From positions 1-59,463 of the forward strand of contig NZ_PJPV01000021.1 in NCBI RefSeq assembly GCF_002864045.1: DNA of 59,463 nt, in the 5' to 3' direction. Below, in pieces: positions 37,789 through 45,911 of the stretch; within the stretch, counting starts at the first letter, position 1; each line of letters opens with the position of its first letter. This stretch comes from Endozoicomonas acroporae (GTDB lineage: Bacteria > Pseudomonadota > Gammaproteobacteria > Pseudomonadales > Endozoicomonadaceae). The notes under the pieces were generated by a model. The model worked only from the letters and a program-made list of their open reading frames with translations. It was not told the origin of the DNA and did not search any database. Position numbers and translations under genes: made by a program.

Positions 37789-38694
37789 TCAACGGTTGTC
37801 CAGAGAGTTCTGCAAAATCTCTTTTTTTCCCGCCATGTTGCTCATGGTCCAGTTTTTTATTCCCCAGGACAGGATCTCTTCAACAGAGTTCATCAACAGG
37901 TCTGGCTCTGGTTTCAGGCCAAATGCCGTCAATGCCTTGATCATCAGTGGACGGGGGTTGTCCAGTGGTATGGCGGGCGCATGGTTCTGCTTGCTGAGTT
38001 TATTGCCGGGGTTCCGGGTAATCACCGGAACATGGGCATAGACCGGGTGCAGATACTGTAACTGGCTTTGCAGATAGAGCTGTCTCGGGGTGGAATCCAG
38101 AATGTCTACTCCCCTGACAATATGGGTAACCCCCTGAAAGTGATCATCAACGCAAACGGCCAGTTGGTAGGCGTATAGCCCATCCTTGCGCTTGAGAATA
38201 AAATCACCAAGGGCGCTTAAATCAAACTGCTGATCACCCTGAATACGATCCTGAAATTGCATGACATCGTCATGGCACAACAGCCTGAGGCTATGGGGCT
38301 GGTTTGGGATTTCACGGTGATTGCGACAGTAACCGGGGTACACACCGTTCAAACCGGCCAGTTTTTTGCGGGTGCAGGTACATGGGTAAAGTCTCTCGGT
38401 ACGGAGCAGAGTGTCCAGAGCCTGGTCATAGGCTTCGCTGCGATCACTCTGAAACAGCACGCTGTCATCCCAATGCAGGCCATAAACATCCAGCGCCTTG
38501 AGAATCAGGTCGGCCGCTTTGGGCTGTTCTCTTGGCGGGTCAATGTCTTCCATGCGCACGAGCCATTTTCCCTGATGGACCTGAGCATCCAGATAACTGG
38601 CCAGTGCCGCAACCAGAGAGCCAAAGTGCAGAGGGCCAGAAGGAGACGGCGCAAATCGTCCAACGTAGGAGGGGATGCTCAGTGTGTCGCCCAT
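37789..38694 (-). CDS. gluQ: Glutamyl-Q tRNA(Asp) synthetase
   Basis: 301 residues, the size of GluQRS and much shorter than GluRS because the anticodon-binding domain is absent. Motifs: GRFAPSPSGPLHFGSL (HIGH-type), a zinc site with YPCTCTRK and GVYPGYC, and GNKLSKQNHAP (KMSKS-type). The enzyme charges glutamate onto the queuosine base at position 34 of tRNA(Asp). It lies downstream of dksA as in E. coli and pseudomonads, but a family B MITE now separates the two. Functionally it links to queG at 47009-48172, which completes queuosine synthesis. Confidence 0.94.
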   Translation of the reverse strand: MGDTLSIPSYVGRFAPSPSGPLHFGSLVAALASYLDAQVHQGKWLVRMEDIDPPREQPKAADLILKALDVYGLHWDDSVLFQSDRSEAYDQALDTLLRTERLYPCTCTRKKLAGLNGVYPGYCRNHREIPNQPHSLRLLCHDDVMQFQDRIQGDQQFDLSALGDFILKRKDGLYAYQLAVCVDDHFQGVTHIVRGVDILDSTPRQLYLQSQLQYLHPVYAHVPVITRNPGNKLSKQNHAPAIPLDNPRPLMIKALTAFGLKPEPDLLMNSVEEILSWGIKNWTMSNMAGKKEILQNSLDNR

Positions 38695-38740
38695 AGGAAG
38701 TGATGATCAATCAGGCAAGTGGTCTTGAGTGAGTGCCGTC

Positions 38741-38871
38741 AGGATTTGTCCCGGAATAACTTCATCATTTTACTCAGTCGGGGAAAAGGTCGCTGACCGC
38801 ACAAGCACAAACGGTTCCGACTTTTCGGGTAGCGTCTATAGAAATGTCGAAGTGATTTCAGGACAGCTCCT
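38741..38871. repeat. MITE-like element, family B copy 2
   Basis: Left end AGGATTTGTCCCGGAATAAC, right end GTGATTTCAGGACAGCTCCT, diverged inverted copies of the family B terminus. The inside (GGTTCCGACTTTTCGGGTAG) matches the inside of copy 3 in opposite orientation rather than that of copy 1. It lies between dksA and gluQ. Confidence 0.7.
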
Positions 38872-38949
38872 TAGCTATAAAGAACCGGTCGAGAATGAAT
38901 CAAACTGGGATACTCGACGTACCACAGCCTGATTCATCATCCGGGTACA

Positions 38950-39393
38950 TCAGTTACCCAGCTGTCTTTCCTTGATCTCGGCCAGTGTCTTACAGTCGAT
39001 ACACAACGTAGCAGTGGGGCGGGCTTCCAGGCGACGAATGCCGATTTCTACGCCACAGCTGTCGCAGAAACCGTAATCGTCTTCTTCGATCCGGGACAGC
39101 GTATCGTTGATTTTCTTGATCAGTTTACGCTCACGGTCACGGGTTCTCAGTTCAAGGCTGAACTCTTCTTCCTGACTGGCGCGGTCTGCCGGATCAGGGA
39201 AGTTCGCGGCCTCATCCTGCATATGGTTCACTGTACGATCCACTTCTTCCATCAGCTCCTGCTTCCAGTTTTGCAGGATCCTGGTGAAGTGAGCGATCTG
39301 TTGCTCGTTCATGTATTCTTCCCCATCCTTTTCCTGGTATGGGGTATACGATTTGAGCAGATTGCCTGTATCCGCGTTTTTCTGTGCTGACAT
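38950..39393 (-). CDS. dksA: RNA polymerase-binding transcription factor DksA
   Basis: 147 residues. The coiled-coil holds the tip Asp residues in NFPDPADRASQEEEFSLELR, and the zinc finger is CDSCGVEIGIRRL...CIDCKTLAEI with four cysteines. DksA binds the secondary channel of RNA polymerase and acts with ppGpp. ATG 39393 gives the N-terminus MSAQKNADTGNLLKSYTPYQ; a shorter start at MNEQQIAHF is possible. Upstream runs a 459-base gap to sfsA on the other strand. Confidence 0.97.
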   Translation of the reverse strand: MSAQKNADTGNLLKSYTPYQEKDGEEYMNEQQIAHFTRILQNWKQELMEEVDRTVNHMQDEAANFPDPADRASQEEEFSLELRTRDRERKLIKKINDTLSRIEEDDYGFCDSCGVEIGIRRLEARPTATLCIDCKTLAEIKERQLGN

Positions 39394-39852
39394 GATTACA
39401 GCCTCACCACCTTCTATTCATGAGCCAGGGGATCTCCCAAATGAGCAAGAATCCTGGATCTCTCCATTTAGAGGCGCTCGCATTCTGCCTGATGACAGCA
39501 GCCTCTGCGATCCCTCTGTTATTGCCGGCAAACCGGCTCCCTGAAAGCCAAGGTCAACACCACGGGTGCCTGGCGAGAACAAAAGCTCCTGGCACTTGCC
39601 TCTTGCCTTCCTTAAAGAAGCGGAGAAACTACCAAAACCCATGGCAAGACGCCATAAAAAAATGTCATCCGCTTTCTGACATTGACCAAAACCTGTACTC
39701 AGGTCAACTGATAATATTCTCCGAATCTGCTACCCAATGGATTCAGAAAGCCTGTCAGCCGTGCAAGGTCAGGTATGATGAATCGGCATCTTAGGATTCT
39801 ATTTTAGAATTTCAATACGTAAATTAATGAAATTTAGTAATGAGCAACCCTG
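39394..39852. other. Divergent intergenic region between dksA and sfsA
   Basis: 459 bases that must contain the promoters of dksA (minus) and sfsA (plus). A plus-strand frame of 124 residues (39420-39794) and a minus-strand frame of 74 residues overlap here. Both have odd compositions and no recognisable family, so I do not call them. A short palindrome, GCCGGCAAACCGGC-like, is at about 39521-39535. Confidence 0.5.
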
Positions 39853-40578
39853 ATGAAATACGATAATCAGCTATCTGAGGCCCGCCTGATAAAAAGATAC
39901 AAACGGTTCATGGCCGATGTTGAGCTGGCTGATGGCTCACAGATTACCCTGCATTGCCCCAATACCGGCTCCATGAAAAACTGCCTCTACCCGGGGTATC
40001 GGGTATGGTATTCCGACTCAGGAAATCCCCGGCGTAAATACCCCTGTACCTGGGAACAGGCGGAAATTCCGGTGGAGTTTAACGGCGAACAACGCCTCAC
40101 CCTGGCAGGGCTGAATACCGGACGGGCCAATGCCCTGGTTGAGGAGCTTGTGCGGTCTGGCCAGGTGTCAGAGCTGTCCGACTACCAGAGCGTCCACCGT
40201 GAAGTTCGTTATGGTGAAGAAAAGAGCCGCATTGATCTGCTGCTGCAACAGGAAGGCCTGCCCGACTGTTATGTGGAAGTCAAAAGTGTCACGCTGGCAA
40301 TGGGGAATGGGCTTGGCCTGTTCCCGGATGCCGTCACCAGCCGGGGCACCAAACATCTGCGGGAACTCACCCAGATGGTTGCTGATGGCCATCGATCCGT
40401 GTTGTTTTTCTGCGTTCAGCATACCGGTATTGACCATGTGGCGGCGGCACAGGCGATTGATCCGGTTTATGCAGAAGAACTGCAAAAGGCGGTGGCCGCT
40501 GGTGTGGAGGTGATGGCCTGGGGGGCAGACATGTCGCCGGATAACATTACCCTGGTCAGGCAGTTGCCGGTTGGATAA
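39853..40578 (+). CDS. sfsA: Sugar fermentation stimulation protein SfsA
   Basis: 241 residues. Family signatures: [83 protein letters not shown] and a terminal [20 protein letters not shown]. The catalytic-looking D-x(n)-ExK arrangement (IDLLL...YVEVKSV) makes it similar to PD-(D/E)XK nucleases. It is named for an effect on maltose metabolism in E. coli; its molecular role is unclear. In E. coli and many relatives sfsA adjoins dksA and gluQ, as here, but divergently. Confidence 0.95.
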   Translation: MKYDNQLSEARLIKRYKRFMADVELADGSQITLHCPNTGSMKNCLYPGYRVWYSDSGNPRRKYPCTWEQAEIPVEFNGEQRLTLAGLNTGRANALVEELVRSGQVSELSDYQSVHREVRYGEEKSRIDLLLQQEGLPDCYVEVKSVTLAMGNGLGLFPDAVTSRGTKHLRELTQMVADGHRSVLFFCVQHTGIDHVAAAQAIDPVYAEELQKAVAAGVEVMAWGADMSPDNITLVRQLPVG

Positions 40579-40763
40579 CAATCACAATGCCCTGGTTCTG
40601 TTCGGTGCCCGTGAGAACGAAGATGTGAGTTGTAGCACTGAGCAATATAAATCATGGTACTGGAATTTTTGTCGCTGCCTTTTCGCTGTGGAGGCGTTCA
40701 GGAAAACGGCAAGAATCGGCGATATGGCACGCCTATGCCCTGCCAGGGTAGCTCCGGCTCGCT

Positions 40764-41957
40764 CTACCGTGACAGCGGCAGGTAGATGTACTGCTTTACC
40801 GAATAAGGCAGCGGCAGCGAATTGACCGCCTGCTTCATTGGCAGCTTGTTGCGATCCAGGTGTTTGATCAGTCGGCCCCGGATGCTGCTCCGGCAGAGGG
40901 ATTTGAGAGACGGCAAACGAGGGACAGAAATAAAATTCTGGATGATGTTTTTTGTTGCAGGCGTTCCATGTTGCCAGGCGGCCCGACCATACTTATCCCT
41001 TAGGTTCGGATCAGCTCCGTTAACCAGAAGTGTCTCGACAATCGCATTGCGATCATTGCAAGCATCGAGGCAGGCAGTGACTGCCTGGTGCAGCGGGGTA
41101 TGATCGTCCTTTCCGGGCATATTCGGGTCAGCTCCGCTGGCCAGCAGGGTCTCGACAATAGCAAGGTGACCCGCATCAGCTGCCCGGTGCAGCGGGGTGT
41201 AGTTGACAACTCCGGGCCTGTTCGGGTCAGCCCCCTTGACCAGCGCCACTTCAACTTGATCCCCCCATCCATGAATGGAAAATTTCTGCAACAGGCTGTT
41301 CCAGTCCAGCTGATGGGTTTTAGGTAACAGGTTTTCGTATACCTCGAGATGACCGCAGTCAACAGCAGATTGCAAGGCTGTCAACCCATTCATGCACTTG
41401 AGGTTCGGGTCAGCCCCGGAGGCCAGCAGGGTCTCGACAATAGCAGAGTGACCAGCGATGGCTGCCCTGTGCAGCGCGGTGTAATTGCCATTTCCGAGAA
41501 TGTTCGGGGCAGCTCCGTTAGCCAGCAGGACCACGACAATAGCAAGGTGACCAGCGGCAGCTGCCTCGTGCAGCGGGGTGCTGCCATCCACGAGAGTGTT
41601 CGGGTCAGCTCCTTTGGCCAATGCCACTTCAACTTGATCCTCCCATCCATGAAGGGAAAATCTCTGTAACAGTCTGTTCCAGTCCAGCTGATGGGTGACA
41701 AGTAGCAGGGTTTTGTATACATCAAGATGACCATATTCAACGGCAAAGTCTAAGGCTGACATCAAACCCCCGGTGAGGTTCGGGTCAGCCCGGTAGGCCA
41801 GCAGGATCTTGACAATAGCATGGTGCCCCTCCATAGCGGCATGCTGCAGCGGGGTGTAACAGGCATATAGGTAATTGTTCGGATTAGCCCCTGAGTCCAG
41901 AAGGGTTTCGACCCTGGCAAGGTCACCATCTTCAGCTGCTTCAGCCAGAGTGTTCAT
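40764..41957 (-). CDS. Ankyrin-repeat protein with SOCS-box-like C-terminus (ASB-like), copy 1
   Basis: 397 residues; AGGGAG stands 11 bases before the ATG. About nine ankyrin units run from residue 2 to 335 (for example YTPLQHAAMEGHHAIVKILL, STPLHEAAAAGHLAIVVVLL). A linker module, THQLDWNRLLQRFSLHGWED, occurs near 88 and again near 214, so a block of 126 residues was duplicated inside the protein. The C-terminus matches a SOCS box: BC-box SLKSLCRSSI (350-359, consensus S/T-L-x3-C-x3-hydrophobic) and Cul5-box VNSLPLPYSVKQYI (378-391). In animals ankyrin plus SOCS box is the ASB family, substrate receptors of Cul5-elongin ligases. I infer a host-directed ubiquitin-ligase adaptor. Neighbour copy 2 is a paralogue of equal length. 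Confidence 0.85.
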   Translation of the reverse strand: MNTLAEAAEDGDLARVETLLDSGANPNNYLYACYTPLQHAAMEGHHAIVKILLAYRADPNLTGGLMSALDFAVEYGHLDVYKTLLLVTHQLDWNRLLQRFSLHGWEDQVEVALAKGADPNTLVDGSTPLHEAAAAGHLAIVVVLLANGAAPNILGNGNYTALHRAAIAGHSAIVETLLASGADPNLKCMNGLTALQSAVDCGHLEVYENLLPKTHQLDWNSLLQKFSIHGWGDQVEVALVKGADPNRPGVVNYTPLHRAADAGHLAIVETLLASGADPNMPGKDDHTPLHQAVTACLDACNDRNAIVETLLVNGADPNLRDKYGRAAWQHGTPATKNIIQNFISVPRLPSLKSLCRSSIRGRLIKHLDRNKLPMKQAVNSLPLPYSVKQYIYLPLSR

Positions 41958-41984
41958 AATGTGACGTACTCCCTCAATAGAAAT

Positions 41985-42062
41985 TCAGGTTTGATCCGTC
42001 GTTAGGTTACTTTCCTGACCCTTGCTATTCAGGTGCTGTGTCCAGTTTAGATAGGATTTGCC
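41985..42062 (-). pseudogene. Copied 3' end of the preT-preA gene
   Basis: Read on the minus strand these 78 bases encode GKSYLNWTQHLNSKGQESNL and TTDQT then TGA, with 18 of 25 residues equal to the last 25 codons of the gene at 43400-44857. It stands in the same position before ankyrin copy 1 as the real 3' end does before ankyrin copy 2. It marks the edge of a tandem duplication. Confidence 0.8.
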
Positions 42063-42178
42063 GAACAACAGCGGATTTTTAGACCAATTGATTGCAACCG
42101 CACGACTGCATGAATGCAGGAGCCAGAGCAACGCAGGAGCAGTTGCCGTGCAGGGCAGTCTATTTCCGGACAGCCTCC
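42057..42178. repeat. Partial MITE-like element, family C copy 2
   Basis: From TTTGCCGAACAACAGCGGAT to the terminus ATTTCCGGACAGCCTCC this matches the right half of the complete element at 46856-47064. The left end is missing, cut at the junction with the copied pre gene end. It lies 20 bases past the stop of ankyrin copy 2. Confidence 0.8.
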
Positions 42179-42198
42179 CGGAGCAGCTCCGGCTCGCC

Positions 42199-43377
42199 CT
42201 ACAGTGACAGCAGGCGATCGACGTACTGCATTGCTGGAGGATTAAGCGGCAGAAACCTGATCGCCTCCTTCATTGGTAGTCCGTTGTCGGGCAGACACTT
42301 AACCAGCCGACCCCGGATGCTGGCCCGGCAGTAGAATTGGAGAGAGTGAGGTTCAGCCATGAAATGCTGGATTGCTTCTTTAATGGTTTCTGTCATTGCA
42401 CATTGACAGGCTGTCCGTCCATTCCAGTCTTTGAATTTCGGATCAGCCCCGTTGACCAGCAGAGTCTTGACAATGTCACAGTGACCAGCCTCAGCTGCCC
42501 TGTGCAGCTGGGTTTTATGGCAAAAATCGGGCTTATTCGGATCAGCCCCGTTGACCAGTGCCGCCTCAACTTGATCTTTCCATCCTTCGTAGACAAGTTT
42601 CGGTAACAGGCTGTTCCAGTCCGGCTGATGGGTTACAGGTAACAGGGTTCTGTATACATCTGGGTAATCACTGTTAAGCCCAGATGTCAAGGCTTTCCGT
42701 CCAGTCCCATCCTTTAGGTTCGGGTCAGCCCCTCTGTTCAGCAGGGTCTCAACCATAGGATGATGACCAATGGCCGCTGCCCGGTGCAGCGGGGTGTAAT
42801 GACCACTATCGGGAATATTTGGGTTAGCCCCGTTGTCCAGCAGGGTCTCGACAATAGCATGGTGGCCAGCCGTAGCTGCTCCTCCCAAAGGTGTATCACC
42901 ATCACTGTCCTGGATATTCGGGTTAGCCCCCCTGGCCAGTGCCACCTCAACTTGATCCTTCCAACCTGAACGGGAAAATACCTGTAAAAGGCTGTTCCAG
43001 TCCGGCTGCTGAGTTTTAGGTAGCAGTGAATCGTACACAGCGCGATGACGGTTGCCAGCTGCACATTGCAAAGGTGTGCATCCGTTTACGTCCTTGAGGT
43101 TCGCGTCAGCCCCAATGGCCAGCAGGGGCTCGACCATAGCATGGTGACCTTCGAGAGCGGCAAAATGCAAGGCTGTCCTTCCACTAATGTCCTTGAGGTT
43201 TGGGTCAGCCCCGTAGGTCAGCAGGGTCTTGGCAATAACATGGTGACCAGCGTTAACTGCCCGGTGCAGCGGGGTTTCATTGTTATTTCCGGGAATATCC
43301 GGGTCCGCCCCCTTGTCCAGAAGGGTTTTGACCATGACATGGTCACCACAGACAACTGCATGCTCCAGTGAATTCAT
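42199..43377 (-). CDS. Ankyrin-repeat protein with SOCS-box-like C-terminus (ASB-like), copy 2
   Basis: 392 residues from ATG 43377, chosen because GGAG lies 6 bases upstream; a GTG at 43392 is the alternative. About nine ankyrin units (ETPLHRAVNAGHHVIAKTLL, CTPLQCAAGNRHRAVYDSLL, YTPLHRAAAIGHHPMVETLL) and two copies of the linker PDWNSLL...GWKDQVEVAL. The C-terminus again has a BC-box, SLQFYCRASI, and a Cul5-box-like IRFLPLNPPAMQYV, where the last Pro of LPLP is Asn. So elongin binding may be kept while Cul5 contact may be weaker. It starts 23 bases after the stop of the pre fusion gene and is a tandem paralogue of copy 1. Confidence 0.85.
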   Translation of the reverse strand: MNSLEHAVVCGDHVMVKTLLDKGADPDIPGNNNETPLHRAVNAGHHVIAKTLLTYGADPNLKDISGRTALHFAALEGHHAMVEPLLAIGADANLKDVNGCTPLQCAAGNRHRAVYDSLLPKTQQPDWNSLLQVFSRSGWKDQVEVALARGANPNIQDSDGDTPLGGAATAGHHAIVETLLDNGANPNIPDSGHYTPLHRAAAIGHHPMVETLLNRGADPNLKDGTGRKALTSGLNSDYPDVYRTLLPVTHQPDWNSLLPKLVYEGWKDQVEAALVNGADPNKPDFCHKTQLHRAAEAGHCDIVKTLLVNGADPKFKDWNGRTACQCAMTETIKEAIQHFMAEPHSLQFYCRASIRGRLVKCLPDNGLPMKEAIRFLPLNPPAMQYVDRLLSL

Positions 43378-43399
43378 GGCATACTCCGGCACTGAAAAA

Positions 43400-44857
43400 T
43401 CAGGTTTGCTCCGTCGATAGGTTACCTTCCTGACCCCGGTTATTCGGATGCTGCGTCCAGTTCAGGTAAGGTTTGCCGGTTTGCTGCCTGACCATGGATA
43501 TACAGTTATCCACTGGGCAGGTGATCTGGCAGAGGTTGCACCCTACGCAGGCCTCCTCGATCACCCCAAACCGGTGCTGGGTTGACTGTTTTATCGGTGT
43601 CATGGCAATGGCCTGATGGGCAGCATCTTCACAGGCTGCATAGCATCTGCCGCATTGGATACAGCTGTCCTGATCAATGTGGGCAATGGTCTTGTAATTC
43701 AGGTTCAGGTATTTCCAGTCGGTCAGATTGGGGACGGCAGCGCCTTGAAAGCTGTCCAGGGTCGGATAGTGTTTGCGGTCCATCCACCGGGACAGGCCAT
43801 CAATCATGTCCTGTACAATTTTAAAACCGTTCAGCATGGCGGCGGTACAAACCTGAACGGTGCCCGCCCCTAACGCCATAAATTCGGCTGCGTCCCGCCA
43901 GGTACTGATGCCGCCAATGGCTGAGATGGGCAGTCCGGCGGTGTCCGGGCTGCGGGCAATCTGCCCGACCATATTCAGGGCGATGGGTTTCACCGCTTCG
44001 CCACAATAACCGCCACTGGTGAACTTATCGTTGACGGCGTGATATCCCACCATCCGGTCCAGATCAATACCGGTAATGGAGTTAATGGTATTGATCAGCG
44101 AGACCAGCAGTGCCCGGTCTGGCCAGTCTTTTTTGGTTTGGCGTATCTCGTCCAGACTCACCTGCAGCGGGCGATCGGTGATCAGTTCGATGGTGAGGAT
44201 GCGAACACCATTATCCCGGGCGAAAGCCTGTTCATGACCGGTGGCTGACATCTGTTCACGGCCACGACGATAGGCAATGGTGACGTCCTCTGCGCCCAGC
44301 CGTTTGCATTGGCAGGCAATATCAATAGCGGTGTTGCCCCCGCCAATAACCACTATACGTCGGCCAACAGGCAATTGGCTCAGATCATGGCATTGACGAA
44401 GGGAGGATATGGCCGGGAGGGCATCCTCAACGGCCATGGCTTTTCCCGTTTCCGGCAGGCGGGTAAATGGGTGGTCGGCTGACTGGCGGTTATCGATGGC
44501 ATAACGCTGCAGCAGGCCGATTTTCACCGGAAGGCACTCTGGCTCATGATTTCTGACGCAGGCCTGCTCGCAGAGAACCTCGGTTGGACAGACCCGGGCA
44601 CAGCTTCCTCCCAGAATATTGGCATCCAGAATGGCCTGTGCAGCACCGTCGATATTGTCAGTGGCGATACGATTGATAAAAGAGGGAATATTGATACCGG
44701 TGGGACAGGCCGGGATACAGGGTGCCGCTTCGCAGTAAAGGCATCGGCTGGCTTCAATATGAGCCTGGTAATCACTGAGGGGAGGCTTGATGTCGGCAAA
44801 GTTGCGGCGGTACTCTTCTGCTGGCAGCCTGCCATTGTGAATATCGGGTTTATTCAT
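43400..44857 (-). CDS. Chimeric, internally deleted PreT-PreA (dihydropyrimidine dehydrogenase) fusion
   Basis: 485 residues in one frame. Residues 1-143 are the N-terminal Fe-S part of PreT (CLYCEAAPCIPACPTGI, CARVCPTEVLCEQAC). The chain then jumps over the FAD site to the NADPH-binding motif VVIGGGNTAIDIACQ (165-183) and YRRGREQMSATGHEQ. At about residue 221 it jumps into PreA (IELITDRPLQVSLDEI), and at about 254 it skips part of the TIM barrel, landing at INTINSITG. From there PreA is normal to a two-cluster ferredoxin end (CIQCGRCYAACE, CVGCNLCQITCPVDNC). PreT and PreA are normally separate proteins of about 410 residues each. The FAD GxGPAG motif and the catalytic loop of PreA are missing, so normal pyrimidine reduction is unlikely. 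All three junctions are in frame. It may be a decaying gene or a reduced Fe-S protein. Confidence 0.8.
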   Translation of the reverse strand: MNKPDIHNGRLPAEEYRRNFADIKPPLSDYQAHIEASRCLYCEAAPCIPACPTGINIPSFINRIATDNIDGAAQAILDANILGGSCARVCPTEVLCEQACVRNHEPECLPVKIGLLQRYAIDNRQSADHPFTRLPETGKAMAVEDALPAISSLRQCHDLSQLPVGRRIVVIGGGNTAIDIACQCKRLGAEDVTIAYRRGREQMSATGHEQAFARDNGVRILTIELITDRPLQVSLDEIRQTKKDWPDRALLVSLINTINSITGIDLDRMVGYHAVNDKFTSGGYCGEAVKPIALNMVGQIARSPDTAGLPISAIGGISTWRDAAEFMALGAGTVQVCTAAMLNGFKIVQDMIDGLSRWMDRKHYPTLDSFQGAAVPNLTDWKYLNLNYKTIAHIDQDSCIQCGRCYAACEDAAHQAIAMTPIKQSTQHRFGVIEEACVGCNLCQITCPVDNCISMVRQQTGKPYLNWTQHPNNRGQEGNLSTEQT

Positions 44858-44888
44858 GGCGGTTAATCCTCATCAGGAGTAACGAAGA

Positions 44889-45090
44889 CTAGTACATCGT
44901 TTCAAAGAGTTTGATGTATACAATCTCCGTTCACCCTGAGCGCCCTTCAGCTCGGCTCAGGATGCACGGACGAAGGGTGTTTGGCACGATCTATCGGAGG
45001 CCGGAGTTTGCGCCCTTCGACAAGCTCAGGACGAACGGAGTCCGGAGACATTTAATAACGACACCCATCAAGCTCATTAAACCAGGAGCC
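44889..45090. repeat. MITE-like element, family A copy 4 (degenerate)
   Basis: Left end CTAGTACATCGTTTCAAAGA, right end CCCATCAAGCTCATTAAACC. The core carries CACCCTGAGCGCCC and CCCTTCGACAAGCTCAGGAC. It lies just upstream of the pre fusion gene start and about 100 bases before the TRIC gene. Confidence 0.8.
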
Positions 45091-45190
45091 TGTCGGTATT
45101 CGGAAAGAATGCCGGTATATGACTATATCTGGCCGTGGAAGACGAATTTATAATCTATAATCCAATGACCTTTTCTCCGTAGGTTCGTTA

Positions 45191-45799
45191 ATGCTGCTCT
45201 ATATTCTCGACCTTTTTGGTACTGCGGTTTTTGCGATCAGTGGTGTCTGGCTGGCCTGCCGTAAAGACATGGACCTGTTTGGCGCAATGGTACTCGCCTT
45301 CGTGACTGCCGTTGGGGGCGGAACTATTCGAGACGTTTTGCTCTCCTCTACGCCCCTATTCTGGATACAGGATACGCTCTACCTGCTGGTTATTCTGGCT
45401 ACGACGCTGTTTGCCATCCTGGTTCGCCAGTGGCATGAGCGCAGCAAGTGGATTCTTCAGGTCTCTGACGCCCTGGGGCTGGCGGTCTTTGTGGTCATCG
45501 GCGTGACCAAGTCGTTGTCATTTGGTGTGGAGCCAATGGTCGCTGTGATGATGGGGGTATTGACAGGCTGTGGTGGTGGTGCCATCCGGGATATGCTGGC
45601 CGGGGAGATTCCCATGGTATTGAGACAGGAGATCTATGCATCCGCAGCCATGGCGGGAGGCGCGGTGTTCATATTGCTGGAGCCATTGCTCCAAAACATA
45701 AACCACACGTCAATTATTGCGGCTGCAGTTGTCCTTATTCTCAGGCTGATGGCGGTGTATAAGGGATTGTCTCTGCCGAGGTTTGGGTTGCCTGTTTAG
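45191..45799 (+). CDS. TRIC-type trimeric cation channel family protein (UPF0126/YadS-like)
   Basis: 202 residues, seven membrane segments in two repeated halves. Each half has the glycine-rich signature: VTAVGGGTIRDVLL in the first and LTGCGGGAIRDMLAGEIP in the second. This internal repeat with GGG-x-x-RD is diagnostic of the family that includes bacterial TRIC potassium channels and E. coli YadS and YicG. The start ATG follows GTAGGTTCG, a modest ribosome site. The TAG stop at 45797-45799 coincides with the left end of a family B MITE. Confidence 0.92.
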   Translation: MLLYILDLFGTAVFAISGVWLACRKDMDLFGAMVLAFVTAVGGGTIRDVLLSSTPLFWIQDTLYLLVILATTLFAILVRQWHERSKWILQVSDALGLAVFVVIGVTKSLSFGVEPMVAVMMGVLTGCGGGAIRDMLAGEIPMVLRQEIYASAAMAGGAVFILLEPLLQNINHTSIIAAAVVLILRLMAVYKGLSLPRFGLPV

Positions 45800-45902
45800 G
45801 AATGGTCCTGAAATAACTTCAATATTCCTACAGACGCTTCCCGCTTCACGCTACCCGCAAAAGCCGGAACCGCTTGCGCTTTTGCGGGTAGCGGGCGGCG
45901 AC
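45798..45902. repeat. MITE-like element, family B copy 3 (one end)
   Basis: Left end AGGAATGGTCCTGAAATAAC as in copy 1, followed by a strong hairpin CGCTACCCGCAAAAG and CTTTTGCGGGTAGCG (about 45850-45892). No right terminus is found before the stop of the next gene at 45912. Confidence 0.7.
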
Positions 45903-45911
45903 CCCCAGATA

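Noticed and set aside
39420..39794. 124-residue plus-strand frame upstream of sfsA
   Set aside because: Overlaps a minus-strand frame of similar quality, has no ribosome site and no recognisable family; it covers the dksA promoter region.
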